A DNA stretch of 64,000 nt, taken from the NCBI GenBank assembly GCA_003241785.1, contig QFPW01000001.1:186001-250000 (forward strand), given 5' to 3'. The position numbers and the translations under genes were made by a program. Numbering within the stretch: position 1 is the stretch's first letter; each line of letters begins with the position of its first letter. A model generated the notes under the pieces. The model saw nothing but the letters and a program-made list of their open reading frames with translations. It was not told the DNA's origin and made no database searches. Shown in pieces: positions 18,312 through 27,557 of this stretch. Source of the DNA: Rhodovulum sulfidophilum (GTDB lineage: Bacteria > Pseudomonadota > Alphaproteobacteria > Rhodobacterales > Rhodobacteraceae).

Positions 18312-20129
18312 TTACTCGGCGGCGCGGGCGTGGCGCTTGCGCTCGTGCGGGTCGAGGTAGCGCTTGCGGAGGCGGATGTGCCGCGGCGTCACCTCGACGA
18401 GCTCGTCGGGCTCGATATAGGCGATCGCCTGCTCCAGCGTCATCCGCAGCGGCGTGGTCAGCCGCACCGCCTCGTCCGTGCCCGAGGCGCGGACGTTGGT
18501 GAGCTTCTTGCCCTTCAGCGGGTTCACCTCGAGGTCGTTGTCGCGGCTGTGCTCGCCGAGGATCATGCCGGTGTAGACCTGCTCCTGCGCGCCGATGAAG
18601 AAGGTGCCGCGGTCCTCGAGGTTGAAGATCGCATAGGCGACCGAGGTGCCGTCCTCCATCGAGATCAGCACGCCCTGCCGCCGGCCCGGGATCGGGCCGC
18701 GATACGGGGTCCAGTCGGAGAAGACGCGGTTCATCACCCCGGTGCCCCGGGTGTCGGTCAGGAATTCGCCGTGGTAGCCGATGAGCCCGCGGCTCGGCAC
18801 CAGCGCCACGATGCGGGTCTTGCCGCCGGCGGCGGTGCGCATCTCCACGAGCTCGCCCTTGCGCTGGCTGAGCTTGTCTACGACGACGCCGGAATATTCC
18901 TCGTCGACGTCGATCGTGACCTCTTCGAGCGGCTCCTGGCGCACGCCGTCCTTCTCGGTGAACAGCACCTGCGGGCGCGAGATCGACAGCTCGAACCCCT
19001 CGCGGCGCATGTTCTCGATCAGCACGCCCATCTGGAGCTCGCCGCGGCCCGAGACCTCGAAGGCGTCGCCGCCCGGCGTGTCGGCGATCTTGATCGCCAC
19101 GTTGGTCTCGGCCTCGCGCATCAGCCGGTCGCGAATCACCCGGCTCTGCACCTTGTCGCCGTCGCGGCCGGCGAGCGGCGAGTCGTTGATGCCGAAAGTG
19201 ACCGAAATCGTCGGCGGGTCGATCGGCTGCGCCGGGATCGCCTCGCTGATCGAGAGGTCGCAGATCGTGTCCGCGACCGTCGCCTTCGCCATGCCCGAGA
19301 GGCTGACGATGTCGCCGGCCTCGGCCTCGTCGATCGGCTGGCGCTGCAGGCCGCGGAAGGCGAGCACCTTCGAGACGCGGAAGCGCTCGATCTCCTTGCC
19401 CTCGCGGCTGAGCGCCTTGACCATCTGGCCGGTCTTGACCCGGCCGGTCTCGATCCGGCCGGTCAGCAGCCGGCCGAGGAACGGGTCGGCCGAAAGCGTG
19501 GTCGCGAGCATCGAGAAGGGCTCGTCGACCTTCGCGAGCTGCTTGGGCGCCGGCACGTGCTCGATCACCAGCCTGTAGAGCGCGTCGAGGTTCTCGCGCG
19601 GCCCGTCGAGCTCGGCGTCGGCCCAGCCGGCCCGGCCCGAGGCGTAGAGCACGGGAAAGTCGAGCTGTTCCTCGTTCGCGTCGAGGCTGACGAAGAGGTC
19701 GAACACCTCGTCGAGCGCGCGGTCGGGCTCGGCGTCGGGCTTGTCGACCTTGTTGAGCACCACGATCGGCTTGAGGCCGAGGCGGAGCGCCTTCGCCGTC
19801 ACGAACTTCGTCTGCGGCATCGGCCCCTCGGCCGCGTCGACCAGCAGCACGACGCTGTCGACCATCGAGAGGATGCGCTCCACCTCGCCGCCGAAATCGG
19901 CGTGGCCTGGCGTGTCGACGATGTTGATCCGGTGGCCCTGCCACTCGACCGAGGTCGCCTTGGCGAGGATGGTGATCCCCCGCTCGCGCTCGAGATCGTT
20001 CGAATCCATCGCCCGCTCGACGGTCGCCTGGTTGTCGCGGAAGGTGCCCGATTGCTTGAGCAACTGATCGACCAGCGTCGTCTTGCCGTGGTCGACGTGT
20101 GCGATGATCGCAATGTTTCTCATATCCAT
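18312..20129 (-). CDS. typA: Ribosome-associated GTPase TypA/BipA
   Basis: A 605-residue translational GTPase. G1 is AHVDHGKTT (residues 9-17), G3 DTPGHADFGGEVER, G4 NKVDKPDA, followed by the EF-G-like domains and the BipA-specific C-terminus. It binds the 70S ribosome and supports ribosome assembly and stress growth. ATG 20129 (MDMRNIAII) gives the standard length; the second ATG at 20123 is an alternative. It is transcribed divergently from the quinone oxidoreductase gene across a 200-bp gap. Confidence 0.95.
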   Translation of the reverse strand: MDMRNIAIIAHVDHGKTTLVDQLLKQSGTFRDNQATVERAMDSNDLERERGITILAKATSVEWQGHRINIVDTPGHADFGGEVERILSMVDSVVLLVDAAEGPMPQTKFVTAKALRLGLKPIVVLNKVDKPDAEPDRALDEVFDLFVSLDANEEQLDFPVLYASGRAGWADAELDGPRENLDALYRLVIEHVPAPKQLAKVDEPFSMLATTLSADPFLGRLLTGRIETGRVKTGQMVKALSREGKEIERFRVSKVLAFRGLQRQPIDEAEAGDIVSLSGMAKATVADTICDLSISEAIPAQPIDPPTISVTFGINDSPLAGRDGDKVQSRVIRDRLMREAETNVAIKIADTPGGDAFEVSGRGELQMGVLIENMRREGFELSISRPQVLFTEKDGVRQEPLEEVTIDVDEEYSGVVVDKLSQRKGELVEMRTAAGGKTRIVALVPSRGLIGYHGEFLTDTRGTGVMNRVFSDWTPYRGPIPGRRQGVLISMEDGTSVAYAIFNLEDRGTFFIGAQEQVYTGMILGEHSRDNDLEVNPLKGKKLTNVRASGTDEAVRLTTPLRMTLEQAIAYIEPDELVEVTPRHIRLRKRYLDPHERKRHARAAE

Positions 20130-20329
20130 CGGACATACCCTCGGCGGGGCCCCTTGCCCCTTTGGGCGTGCCCTTAGTGGCCCGGGGGGCAAAAGGCAAT
20201 GTTGCGCCGCGGTTTCGCGCCGGGTTTCGGCCCGCGGGATCCGACCTTCGGCGCTCGGCGGGCGATCGGGCATGACAGCGCCGCGCCGCTTGCCTTAGGG
20301 TCGCGCGCGCAACGGATGGAGGACCGCGC

Positions 20330-21325
20330 ATGCGCGCGATGCGGATCTCGGCTCTCGGCGAGCCCCTCGCGCTCGTGGAGGCGCCCCGCCCCGAGCCCGG
20401 GCCGGGCGAGGTGCTGCTCCGGATCCGCGCCTGCGGCGTCAACTTCGCGGATACGCTGATGCTCGCGGGCAAGTATCAGGAGAAGCCGCCGCTGCCGCTC
20501 ACCCCCGGGCTCGAAGTGGCGGGCGAGGTGGTGGCGCGTGGCTCCGGCATCTCCGCACCCGCGCTCGGCGCGCGGGTCGCGGCGCTGCCGGGCTCGGGCG
20601 GGTTCGCCGACTATCTCGCCGTGCCGGCCGACCGCTGCGTCGCGGTGCCGGCGGCGATGCCCAACATCCATGTCGCGGGCTTCCTGATCGCCTATGGCAC
20701 CAGCCATCTCGCCCTCGCCCATCTCGCGCGGCTCCAGCCCGGCGAGCGGCTCGCCGTGCTCGGGGCGGCGGGCGGCGTCGGGCTGACGGCGGTCGAGATC
20801 GGGGCGCGGATGGGCGCCGAGGTGATCGCGGTGGCGCGCGGCGCCGAGCGGCTCGGCATCGCCCGGGCGGCGGGGGCGCGGCATCTGATCGACGCCGACG
20901 CGCCCGATCTCCGCGACCGGCTCAGGGCGCTCGGCGGGATCGACGTGCTCTACGACGCGGTCGGCGGCGATCTCTTCGAGGCCGCGTTCCGCGCCTGCCG
21001 CCCCTTCGCCCGGATCCTGCCCATCGGCTTCGCCGGCGGCGGCGTGCCGGCGATCCCGGCGAACATCCTGCTGGTGAAGAACCAGAGCGTGCACGGGCTC
21101 TACTACGGCGGGCTCGCGGCGCACCGCCCCGGACTCGTCGGCGCGAGCCTCGAGGCGCTGCTGGCCTGGTACGAGCGCGGCTGGATCGCGCCGCATGTGA
21201 GCCACGTCCTGCCGCTCGAGGAAGCGAACGCGGCGCTCGACCTGCTCCGGACCCGCGCGGCGACGGGAAAGGTGGTGCTCGAGATCGCGCCCTATTCGGC
21301 GGCGACGCGGACCGGCGCGCAATAG
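20330..21325 (+). CDS. Zinc-free NAD(P)H:quinone oxidoreductase (MDR superfamily)
   Basis: A 331-residue medium-chain reductase of the QorA/zeta-crystallin type. The N-terminal 'CGVNFADTLMLAGKY' and the nucleotide-binding 'VLGAAGGVGLTAVEIG' (residues about 142-157) are diagnostic. The zinc ligands of alcohol dehydrogenases are absent. A GGAGG site precedes the ATG. Its end overlaps the 3' end of the LysR gene by 34 bp on the opposite strand. Confidence 0.87.
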   Translation: MRAMRISALGEPLALVEAPRPEPGPGEVLLRIRACGVNFADTLMLAGKYQEKPPLPLTPGLEVAGEVVARGSGISAPALGARVAALPGSGGFADYLAVPADRCVAVPAAMPNIHVAGFLIAYGTSHLALAHLARLQPGERLAVLGAAGGVGLTAVEIGARMGAEVIAVARGAERLGIARAAGARHLIDADAPDLRDRLRALGGIDVLYDAVGGDLFEAAFRACRPFARILPIGFAGGGVPAIPANILLVKNQSVHGLYYGGLAAHRPGLVGASLEALLAWYERGWIAPHVSHVLPLEEANAALDLLRTRAATGKVVLEIAPYSAATRTGAQ

Positions 21326-22170
21326 GCCTGGCGGACGAAGGCCGCCAGCCGCTCCGCGAGCACGGCGCGGGGGCCGCTGTCGCGCACATACATATTGATG
21401 AAATAGTCCGGCAGCTCGGGCAGCGATCCGCCATGGCGGATCGCCTCGCAGCTCGGCGGCACCGAGCCCTCGAGCTGGGTGAAGATCGCGAGATCCGCGT
21501 TCACGCTGACCTCGACCGCCTGGCAGGACAGCGAATCGACCGTGAGCTCCCAGGGGATCCCGGCCGCCTCCAGCGCGTCGATCGCGGTCCGGCGGAAGAC
21601 GCAGCGCGTGGTGGAGCCGAAGCGCACCGGCCGTTCCCGCCACGCATGCCCGCCCTGCGCGCCGACCCAGACCAGCGGCTGCCGCGCGAGCGTCTCGCCG
21701 CCCGCGTCGAGCTCGGGCTCGGTCGTCAGGATGATGTCGATCTCGGAGCGCGCGAACCGGTCCTTGAGCTCGACCGTCAGGTCGGACTGCAGCAGCACGC
21801 GCACCCGGGGATATTCCTGCGCGAAGCGGCGCAGCACGCGGGGCACGTTGGGATACATGATGTCCTGCGGCACGCCGAGCGTGAGCTCGCCCTCGAAGGC
21901 GGGATTGGTCATCCGCCCCCAGGCCTCGTCGTTCAGCGCCAGCATCCGCCGCGCGTAGCCGAGCAGCTGCTCGCCCTCGGCGGTCGGCGTCACCTGGCGC
22001 AGGCTCCGGTCGAGCAGGGAGACGCCGAGCTGCTCCTCGAGCCGCTTCAGCTGCATCGAGACGGCGGACTGGGTGAGGTTGAGCTGGCCCGCGGCGCGCG
22101 TCACCCCGCCCGAGTCGGCGACGGCCACGAAGGAGCGCAGGGCGGTCAGATCGAGGTTCCGGGCCATCAT
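21292..22170 (-). CDS. LysR-family transcriptional regulator
   Basis: A 292-residue regulator. The N-terminal winged HTH reads 'VTRAAGQLNLTQSAVSMQLK' (residues about 24-43) and the rest is the usual effector-binding domain. The start at 22170 follows GGAG in 'ACGGAGTTTG'; the frame extends ten codons further without support. It is divergent from the DUF1127 gene and converges with the quinone oxidoreductase. Either neighbour could be a target; the effector is unknown. Confidence 0.88.
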   Translation of the reverse strand: MMARNLDLTALRSFVAVADSGGVTRAAGQLNLTQSAVSMQLKRLEEQLGVSLLDRSLRQVTPTAEGEQLLGYARRMLALNDEAWGRMTNPAFEGELTLGVPQDIMYPNVPRVLRRFAQEYPRVRVLLQSDLTVELKDRFARSEIDIILTTEPELDAGGETLARQPLVWVGAQGGHAWRERPVRFGSTTRCVFRRTAIDALEAAGIPWELTVDSLSCQAVEVSVNADLAIFTQLEGSVPPSCEAIRHGGSLPELPDYFINMYVRDSGPRAVLAERLAAFVRQAYCAPVRVAAE

Positions 22171-22240
22171 CAAACTCCGTGATGCTTCGCCACACATTTA
22201 TTCGTTATCAATATGAACCCGAATCTGGCATCAATCAAGC

Positions 22241-22259
22241 ACGGTGATGATTTCACCGT
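22241..22259. promoter_or_regulatory. Inverted repeat between divergent LysR and DUF1127 genes
   Basis: Arms ACGGTGA (22241-22247) and TCACCGT (22253-22259) are separated by 5 bp in the 121-bp, AT-richer divergent gap. Spacing and dyad shape suit a LysR-type site; a further TTTCACC copy lies near the DUF1127 start. Function is inferred. Confidence 0.45.
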
Positions 22260-22291
22260 TTCACTTCACCTAGATTGATGGGAGTTTCACC

Positions 22292-22498
22292 ATGTTTGCC
22301 CGTTCCCTCGACCAGCGTGCCGCCCGCCAGACCTGGCCGCGCCTGTCGGTGCGCGGCATCCTGGATCGTCTCATCGCCCTCGATGCCCTTTATCGGCAGC
22401 GCAGGACGCTGGAGTCCCTGGATGACCGCATGCTGCGGGACATCGGCGTGACCCGCGCCGATGTCGACGCCGAGATCAAACGTCCGCTCCAGCTCTGA
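22292..22498 (+). CDS. DUF1127 domain protein
   Basis: A 68-residue protein. The C-terminal half carries the DUF1127 signature 'LESLDDRMLRDIGVTRADVD', an arginine-containing helical motif. Some DUF1127 proteins in Alphaproteobacteria affect small-RNA turnover and phosphate or carbon balance, but a role here is not shown. GGGAG precedes the ATG. It is divergent from the LysR gene and ends before a perfect palindrome. Confidence 0.85.
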   Translation: MFARSLDQRAARQTWPRLSVRGILDRLIALDALYRQRRTLESLDDRMLRDIGVTRADVDAEIKRPLQL

Positions 22499-22501
22499 GA
22501 T

Positions 22502-22529
22502 GATCGAAACCGGCGCGCCGGTTTCGATC
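22502..22529. terminator. Perfect 28-bp palindrome between converging DUF1127 and tesA genes
   Basis: The 14-bp arms GATCGAAACCGGCG and its complement meet with no spacer. It starts 3 bp after the DUF1127 stop and lies 18 bp from the tesA stop on the other strand. No U run follows, so a bidirectional terminator is likely but unproved. A direct repeat TCGATCCCCTAG follows at about 22524 and 22541. Confidence 0.5.
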
Positions 22530-22547
22530 CCCTAGTCCTTCGATCCC

Positions 22548-23252
22548 CTAGCCCTCGGTCCGCGCGATGAGCTCGAGCACGACGGGGCCGATGTTCTCCA
22601 CGATCGCCTCCACCCCTTCCGCGTTCGGATGCAGCCCGTCCGGCTGGATGAGCGCGCGCGCCGCCGCGGTGTCGCGCCCCTCGGTCAGCCCGGCGAAGAA
22701 GGACGGATAGAGGATCGCGCCGTATTTCGCCGCGAGATCGGGATAGATCGCGGTGAAGGTGGCCTGGTAGTCCGGCCCGAAATTGCCGATCACCGGCACC
22801 CCGGCCAGCAGGACCGGCAGGCCCTTCGCATCGATCTTCGCGAGGATCGCGTCGAGATTGTCGCGCGCCTGGCCCGGATCGAGGCCGCGCAGCATGTCGT
22901 TCGCGCCAAGCTCGACGATCACCGCCTCGGCCGGTTCGGCGAGCGTCCAGTCGGCGCGCGCGAGCCCGCCCGCCGTCGTGTCGCCCGATACCCCCGCGTT
23001 GATCACGACCGCGTCCGGGGCGCCATTGGCGCGCAGCCACTCGGTCAGCCGCGGCACGAACCCCTCCCCTTCCGGCAGCCCGTAGCCGGCGGTCAGAGAG
23101 TCCCCGAGCGCGATGATCCGCTGCTCGGCCGAGGCCGCGCCCGCGGCAAACGGCCCCAGCACAATCGCGAGCGCGGCCGCGGCGGCGATATTGCCCGGAC
23201 GCCGTCCGAGGCCATATGCGTGAAAGCTTCGGGCCGCACAGGGAATTCGCAT
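22548..23252 (-). CDS. tesA: Arylesterase / thioesterase I (SGNH hydrolase, TesA-like)
   Basis: A 234-residue exported GDSL hydrolase. After a signal segment (ending near GAASAEQ) block I reads 'ALGDSLTAGYG' with the nucleophile serine, block III 'ELGANDMLRG', and block V 'DGLHPN' with the catalytic Asp and His. It hydrolyses acyl esters or thioesters in the periplasm. The ATG at 23250-23252 is part of a CATG that also provides the start of the divergent ybbA gene. The tesA-ybbA-ybbP arrangement is also found in E. coli. Confidence 0.87.
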   Translation of the reverse strand: MRIPCAARSFHAYGLGRRPGNIAAAAALAIVLGPFAAGAASAEQRIIALGDSLTAGYGLPEGEGFVPRLTEWLRANGAPDAVVINAGVSGDTTAGGLARADWTLAEPAEAVIVELGANDMLRGLDPGQARDNLDAILAKIDAKGLPVLLAGVPVIGNFGPDYQATFTAIYPDLAAKYGAILYPSFFAGLTEGRDTAAARALIQPDGLHPNAEGVEAIVENIGPVVLELIARTEG

Positions 23253-23940
23253 GTCGTCACCGGTCATCGCGCTTGAGAACGTCGGCCTCACCCTCATGGG
23301 CAACGCCGGGCCGGTCAACATCCTGCGCGACATCTCGCTGAAGGTTGACTCGGGCGAGACGCTCGGGCTGATCGGTCCTTCGGGCTCGGGCAAGTCGTCG
23401 CTCCTGATGCTGATGGGCGGGCTCGAGGGCGCGAGCTCCGGGCGGATCACCGTGCTCGGCGAGGATCTCACCGCGATGAACGAGGACGCGCTCGCGCGCT
23501 TTCGCCGCGGCAACATGGGCGTGGTCTTCCAGTCCTTCCATCTCATTCCGACGATGACCGCGATCGAGAACGTCGCGACCCCGCTCGAGCTCGCGGGGGC
23601 GCGCGACGCCTTCGACCGCGCGCGGACCGAGCTCGAGGCGGTCGGGCTCGGCGCGCGGCTCAACCATTATCCCGCGCAGATATCGGGCGGCGAGCAGCAG
23701 CGCGTGGCGCTCGCCCGCGCCGCGGTGACGCGACCCCGGATCCTGCTCGCCGACGAGCCGACCGGCAATCTCGACGGCGGCACCGGCGAGGCGATCATGC
23801 GCCTGCTCTTCGACCTGCGCGACCGGCACGGCGCCACGCTGATCCTCGTCACCCACGCGCCCGAGCTCGCGGCGCGCTGCGACCGGGTGCTCCGGCTGCG
23901 CGACGGCGCGATCGAGGGCTACGCCGAGGCGGCGGAATGA
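23251..23940 (+). CDS. ybbA: ABC transporter ATP-binding protein (YbbA-like)
   Basis: A 229-residue ATPase of the LolD/MacB group. Walker A is GPSGSGKSS (about residues 44-52), the signature is ISGGEQQR and Walker B 'ILLADEPTGNLDGG'. The start has AGGGAA upstream, inside the tesA coding sequence. It overlaps the following permease gene by 4 bp (ATGA). With that permease it forms a two-gene exporter-like complex; the E. coli equivalent is next to tesA, and its substrate is unknown. Confidence 0.87.
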   Translation: MSSPVIALENVGLTLMGNAGPVNILRDISLKVDSGETLGLIGPSGSGKSSLLMLMGGLEGASSGRITVLGEDLTAMNEDALARFRRGNMGVVFQSFHLIPTMTAIENVATPLELAGARDAFDRARTELEAVGLGARLNHYPAQISGGEQQRVALARAAVTRPRILLADEPTGNLDGGTGEAIMRLLFDLRDRHGATLILVTHAPELAARCDRVLRLRDGAIEGYAEAAE

Positions 23941-26489
23941 TCACGCCGGCGACGGCGGGCGTGGCGCTTCGCCTCGCGCTGCGCGAATTGCGCGGCGGGC
24001 TCCGGGGATTCTACGTCCTGCTCGCCTGCCTCGCCCTCGGGGTCGCGGCCATCGCCGCGGTGGGCATGGTCCGGGGCGCGATCGAGAACGGGCTCGTCCG
24101 CGAATCGGCGCGGCTGCTCGGCGGCGACGCCGAGATGGAATTCGCCTACCGCTACGCGAACGACGCCGAACGCGCCTGGATGGCCGAGAAGGCGCTGGCG
24201 GTCTCCGAGATCGTCGATTTCCGCTCGATGGTGACCACCGTCCCGGCCGACGGCGTGGCGCCCGAGCGCGGCCTCGTGCAGGTGAAGGCTGTCGATTCCG
24301 CCTATCCGCTGGTCGGCCAGATCCGCCTCGGCGGTGGCGAGCCGCTCGCCGAGGCGCTGGCGCCCCGCGACGGCCGCCCGGGCCTCGTGGCGCAGGGCAT
24401 CCTGCTCGACCGCCTCGGACTCGCGCCCGGCGACGTGGTGACGCTCGGCACCCAGGAATTCCGGATCGCGGACCGGATCGAGGAGGAACCCGACACCGGA
24501 TCGGGCGGCTTCACCCTCGGGCCGCGGGTGATCGTGCGCCTGCCCGATCTCGCGACGAGCGGGCTCCTGACCGAGGGCTCGCTGTTCAATTCCGCCTATC
24601 GCCTGCGCCTGGCGCCCGAGGCCGACCTTCCGGCCTTGCAGCGCGAGGCGCGCGACGCCTTCGCCGACGACGGGCTGCAATGGAAGGACCGCCGCAACGC
24701 GACGCCGAGCCTGCAGCGCTACGTCGACCGGCTCGGCGCCTTTCTCGTGCTGATCGGCCTCGCGGGGCTCGCGGTCGGCGGCGTGGGCGTCGGCTCGGCG
24801 GTGCGCGCGCATCTCGAGGGCAAGAAGGAGACGATCGCCACGCTCCGCACGCTCGGCGCCAGCAGCGACACGATCTTCCTCGTCTATTTCCTCCAGATCG
24901 GCCTCGTCGCCGCGCTCGGGATCGTGGCGGGGCTGATCCTCGGCGCCGGGGTTCCGCTGGCGCTCGCGCCGCTCATCGAGCGCGCGCTGCCCCTGCCCGC
25001 CGCCTTCGCGCTCTACCCCCGGCCGCTCGTCGAGGCGGCGCTCTACGGCGGCATGACCGCGCTCATCTTCACGCTCTGGCCGCTCGCGCGCGCCCGCGAC
25101 ATCCGCGCGGCCGAGCTCTTCCGCGACATCGAGGGCCGCCGCCGCTGGCCCGCCCCGGTCTTCGTCGCGGCGACGCTCGGGCTCGTCGTCGCGCTGATCG
25201 CGCTCGCCACGCGGCTCTCGGGCAATCCCGAGCTCGCGCTCACCACGGCGGCCGGCGTCATCTTCGCCCTTGTCCTGCTGTTCTTCGCCGCGCTCGGCCT
25301 GCGCGCCCTCGCGCGGGCGCTGGCCCGCGGCGCGCTGACCGAGGGCCGTCCGGCGCTCCGCTGGGCGCTCGCGGCGCTCGGCGGGCCGTCGGGCGAGACC
25401 GCGCCGGTGGTGCTGTCGCTCGGCCTCGGCCTCGCGGTCCTCGCGGGCGTGGGCCAGATCGACACCAACCTGCGCCATCTGATCTCGACCGAGCTGCCCG
25501 AGCGGGCCCCCGCCTTCTTCTTCGTCGACATCCAGAACGACCAGCTGCCGGGCTTCCTCGAGACCGCGGGCGCCGTCGAGGGCGTCGAGCGGGTCGAGAC
25601 CGCGCCCATGCTGCGCGGCGTGATCACCCGGATCAACGGCGTCCCGGCGCGCGAGGCGGTCGGCCGCGGCCACTGGGCGCTCTCGGGCGACCGCGGCATC
25701 ACCTACGCGGCCACGCCGCCCGAGGGCTCGGCGCTCACCGAGGGCGCGTGGTGGCCGGAGGATTATTCCGGCGAGCCGGTGATGAGCTTCGCCGAGGAAG
25801 AGGGGCGCGAGCTCGGACTCAAGCTCGGCGACAAGGTCACGGTGAACGTGCTCGGCCGCGACCTGACCGCGACGATCACCAGCTTCCGGAAGGTCGAGTT
25901 CCGCTCGATGGGGATCAATTTCCTGATGGTGGTGGACCCGGCCGCGCTCGCGGGCGCGCCGCACACCCATATCGCGACCGTCTACGCCGAAGAGGCCGCC
26001 GAGGCGCCGCTCCTGCGCGCGGTGACCGAAGGCGCGCCGAACATCACCGCGATCAGCGTGCGCGACGCGGTCGACCAGGCCTCGGGCGCGATGCAGGCGA
26101 TTTCCTCGGCGACCCGCTGGGGCGCCTCGGCCACGCTTCTGACCGGGCTCATCGTGCTGATCGGCGCGGCGGCCTCGGGGCAGCGGGCGCGGATCTACGA
26201 ATCGGCGGTGCTGAAGACGCTCGGCGCCACCCGCGCCCGGATCCTCGCGAGCTTCGCCTTGCGCTCGGCGCTGATCGGCGCCGCCGCCGGGGCGGTGGCG
26301 CTGCTCGCCGGCGCGGTCGCCGGCTGGTGGGTGACGACGCGGATCATGGAAGCGACCTATGTCTTCGCGCCGCTCTCGGCGCTCGGCATCGTCGCGGGCG
26401 GCGCGTTCGCGAGCCTGCTCGCCGGCCTCGCCTTCGCGCTGCCGCCGCTGCGCGCGCGTCCCGCCCGGGTGCTGCGCGCGCGGGACTGA
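23937..26489 (+). CDS. ybbP: FtsX-like ABC transporter permease (YbbP-like)
   Basis: An 850-residue inner-membrane protein. The first membrane helix is near residues 25-45. Two FtsX-type membrane blocks lie at about residues 255-380 and 725-845, with a large periplasmic region between them, as in YbbP. It pairs with the overlapping ATPase. Such complexes usually transduce force to periplasmic partners rather than import solutes. Confidence 0.87.
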   Translation: MITPATAGVALRLALRELRGGLRGFYVLLACLALGVAAIAAVGMVRGAIENGLVRESARLLGGDAEMEFAYRYANDAERAWMAEKALAVSEIVDFRSMVTTVPADGVAPERGLVQVKAVDSAYPLVGQIRLGGGEPLAEALAPRDGRPGLVAQGILLDRLGLAPGDVVTLGTQEFRIADRIEEEPDTGSGGFTLGPRVIVRLPDLATSGLLTEGSLFNSAYRLRLAPEADLPALQREARDAFADDGLQWKDRRNATPSLQRYVDRLGAFLVLIGLAGLAVGGVGVGSAVRAHLEGKKETIATLRTLGASSDTIFLVYFLQIGLVAALGIVAGLILGAGVPLALAPLIERALPLPAAFALYPRPLVEAALYGGMTALIFTLWPLARARDIRAAELFRDIEGRRRWPAPVFVAATLGLVVALIALATRLSGNPELALTTAAGVIFALVLLFFAALGLRALARALARGALTEGRPALRWALAALGGPSGETAPVVLSLGLGLAVLAGVGQIDTNLRHLISTELPERAPAFFFVDIQNDQLPGFLETAGAVEGVERVETAPMLRGVITRINGVPAREAVGRGHWALSGDRGITYAATPPEGSALTEGAWWPEDYSGEPVMSFAEEEGRELGLKLGDKVTVNVLGRDLTATITSFRKVEFRSMGINFLMVVDPAALAGAPHTHIATVYAEEAAEAPLLRAVTEGAPNITAISVRDAVDQASGAMQAISSATRWGASATLLTGLIVLIGAAASGQRARIYESAVLKTLGATRARILASFALRSALIGAAAGAVALLAGAVAGWWVTTRIMEATYVFAPLSALGIVAGGAFASLLAGLAFALPPLRARPARVLRARD

Positions 26490-26493
26490 GCAC

Positions 26494-26545
26494 GGCGGAC
26501 CAGGTTAGGGCGGACTTGGGGACGGCGGACCGAGGTCCGCCCTAC
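26494..26545. repeat. Dispersed palindromic repeat, family B (between ybbP and the EAL gene)
   Basis: Positions 26524-26541 read GGCGGACCGAGGTCCGCC, followed by CTAC; a degraded copy (GGCGGACCAGGTTAGGGCGG) lies at 26494-26513. The unit is itself a palindrome and recurs twice at 60830-60885. The last bases of this copy (26542-26544) form the stop codon of the EAL gene on the minus strand. Confidence 0.7.
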
Positions 26546-27402
26546 CCGGCCGCGCGACGCGCGGCGGGCAAGGCTGGAAGTTCGGGCGCGGCGGCCGGGC
26601 GGCCGACGAGATAGCCCTGCAGGCAGTCGATGCCGTTCGCCGCGAGCCAGTCGGCCTCGGCCTCGGTCTCGACCCGCTCGGCGACCACCATCATCTCGAA
26701 ATGCCGCGCCACCGCGCCGAGGCATTCGATCAGCACCTGCGCGTCGCGCTGCTGGTCGACGCCGCGCACGAAGGAGCCGTCGAGCTTCACTATGTCGCAG
26801 CGGAAGGCGCGGAAATGGCGGAAGCCGGTCGCCCCGGCGCCGAAATCGTCGAGCGCGAAGGCGCAGCCGAAGCTCCGCGCATGGTCGATGAACTCGCGCG
26901 TCTGGTCGGCGTTCGCGATCGCCGCGTCCTCGGTGATCTCGATGATCAGCCGGGCGCGCACGTCCCGCCGCGCCGGCGCGCCGAGCAGCGCGAGCCAGTC
27001 CGCGTCGCCCATCGAGCGCGGCGAGACGTTGATCGACAGCCGCAGCCGCGGCTCGTCGCTGAGCGCGGCCAGCGCCTCGGCGAGGGCCAGGCGGTCGATC
27101 TCGCGGCCAAGCTCGCCCTCGCCGACCAGCGGCAGGAAGGCGCCGGCCGCGAGCATGTTGCCATCGGGCAGCCGCAGCCGGGCCAGCATCTCGTGGAAGG
27201 CGACGAACCCCCGGGCGCCGGCGCGCACCACCGGCTGGTAGTGGAACGTCAGGCGGCCCTGCGCGAGCCCCCGGGCGACGGCGAAGCGGATCCGCGCCCG
27301 CGCCTCGAGCCGGGACGCGCCGAGCTCGGCCTCGCGGCGGGCGGCGGCGATCTCGGCGAGGGCGCCCGGGACCGTGGCGAATTCCGAAGAAGACCGTTCC
27401 AT
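26542..27402 (-). CDS. EAL-domain cyclic-di-GMP phosphodiesterase
   Basis: A 286-residue protein that is almost entirely an EAL domain, with a short N-terminal lead. Key residues appear intact: the EAL motif as EML, Asn in 'LSINVSPRS', Glu in 'IIEITE', the DDFGAG pair, Lys in 'VKLDGSF', Glu in 'VVAERVET' and Gln in 'QGYLVGRP'. It should therefore hydrolyse c-di-GMP. ATG 27402 follows GAGGAG. No sensory domain or membrane segment is seen. Its stop codon lies in a dispersed repeat. Confidence 0.85.
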   Translation of the reverse strand: MERSSSEFATVPGALAEIAAARREAELGASRLEARARIRFAVARGLAQGRLTFHYQPVVRAGARGFVAFHEMLARLRLPDGNMLAAGAFLPLVGEGELGREIDRLALAEALAALSDEPRLRLSINVSPRSMGDADWLALLGAPARRDVRARLIIEITEDAAIANADQTREFIDHARSFGCAFALDDFGAGATGFRHFRAFRCDIVKLDGSFVRGVDQQRDAQVLIECLGAVARHFEMMVVAERVETEAEADWLAANGIDCLQGYLVGRPAAAPELPALPAARRAAG

Positions 27403-27557
27403 TGGGGCACTCCTCACGATGAACACGCGTTTACCTAACGGCGTGTTCCTTAAACGTTCGTGAAGCGCCGGGTTATTTTCGCCCTCGCGCGCGCGCGTGC
27501 TTTACCTCCTCACGGCCTTCGCGCTAGCGGTGAGGCCGAATCCCGGAGGACCGCCCG

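Noticed and set aside
26542..27402. EAL protein as a degenerate (inactive) receptor because EAL reads EML
   Set aside because: The catalytic glutamate is kept and all other metal and catalytic residues appear present, so activity is more likely than not.
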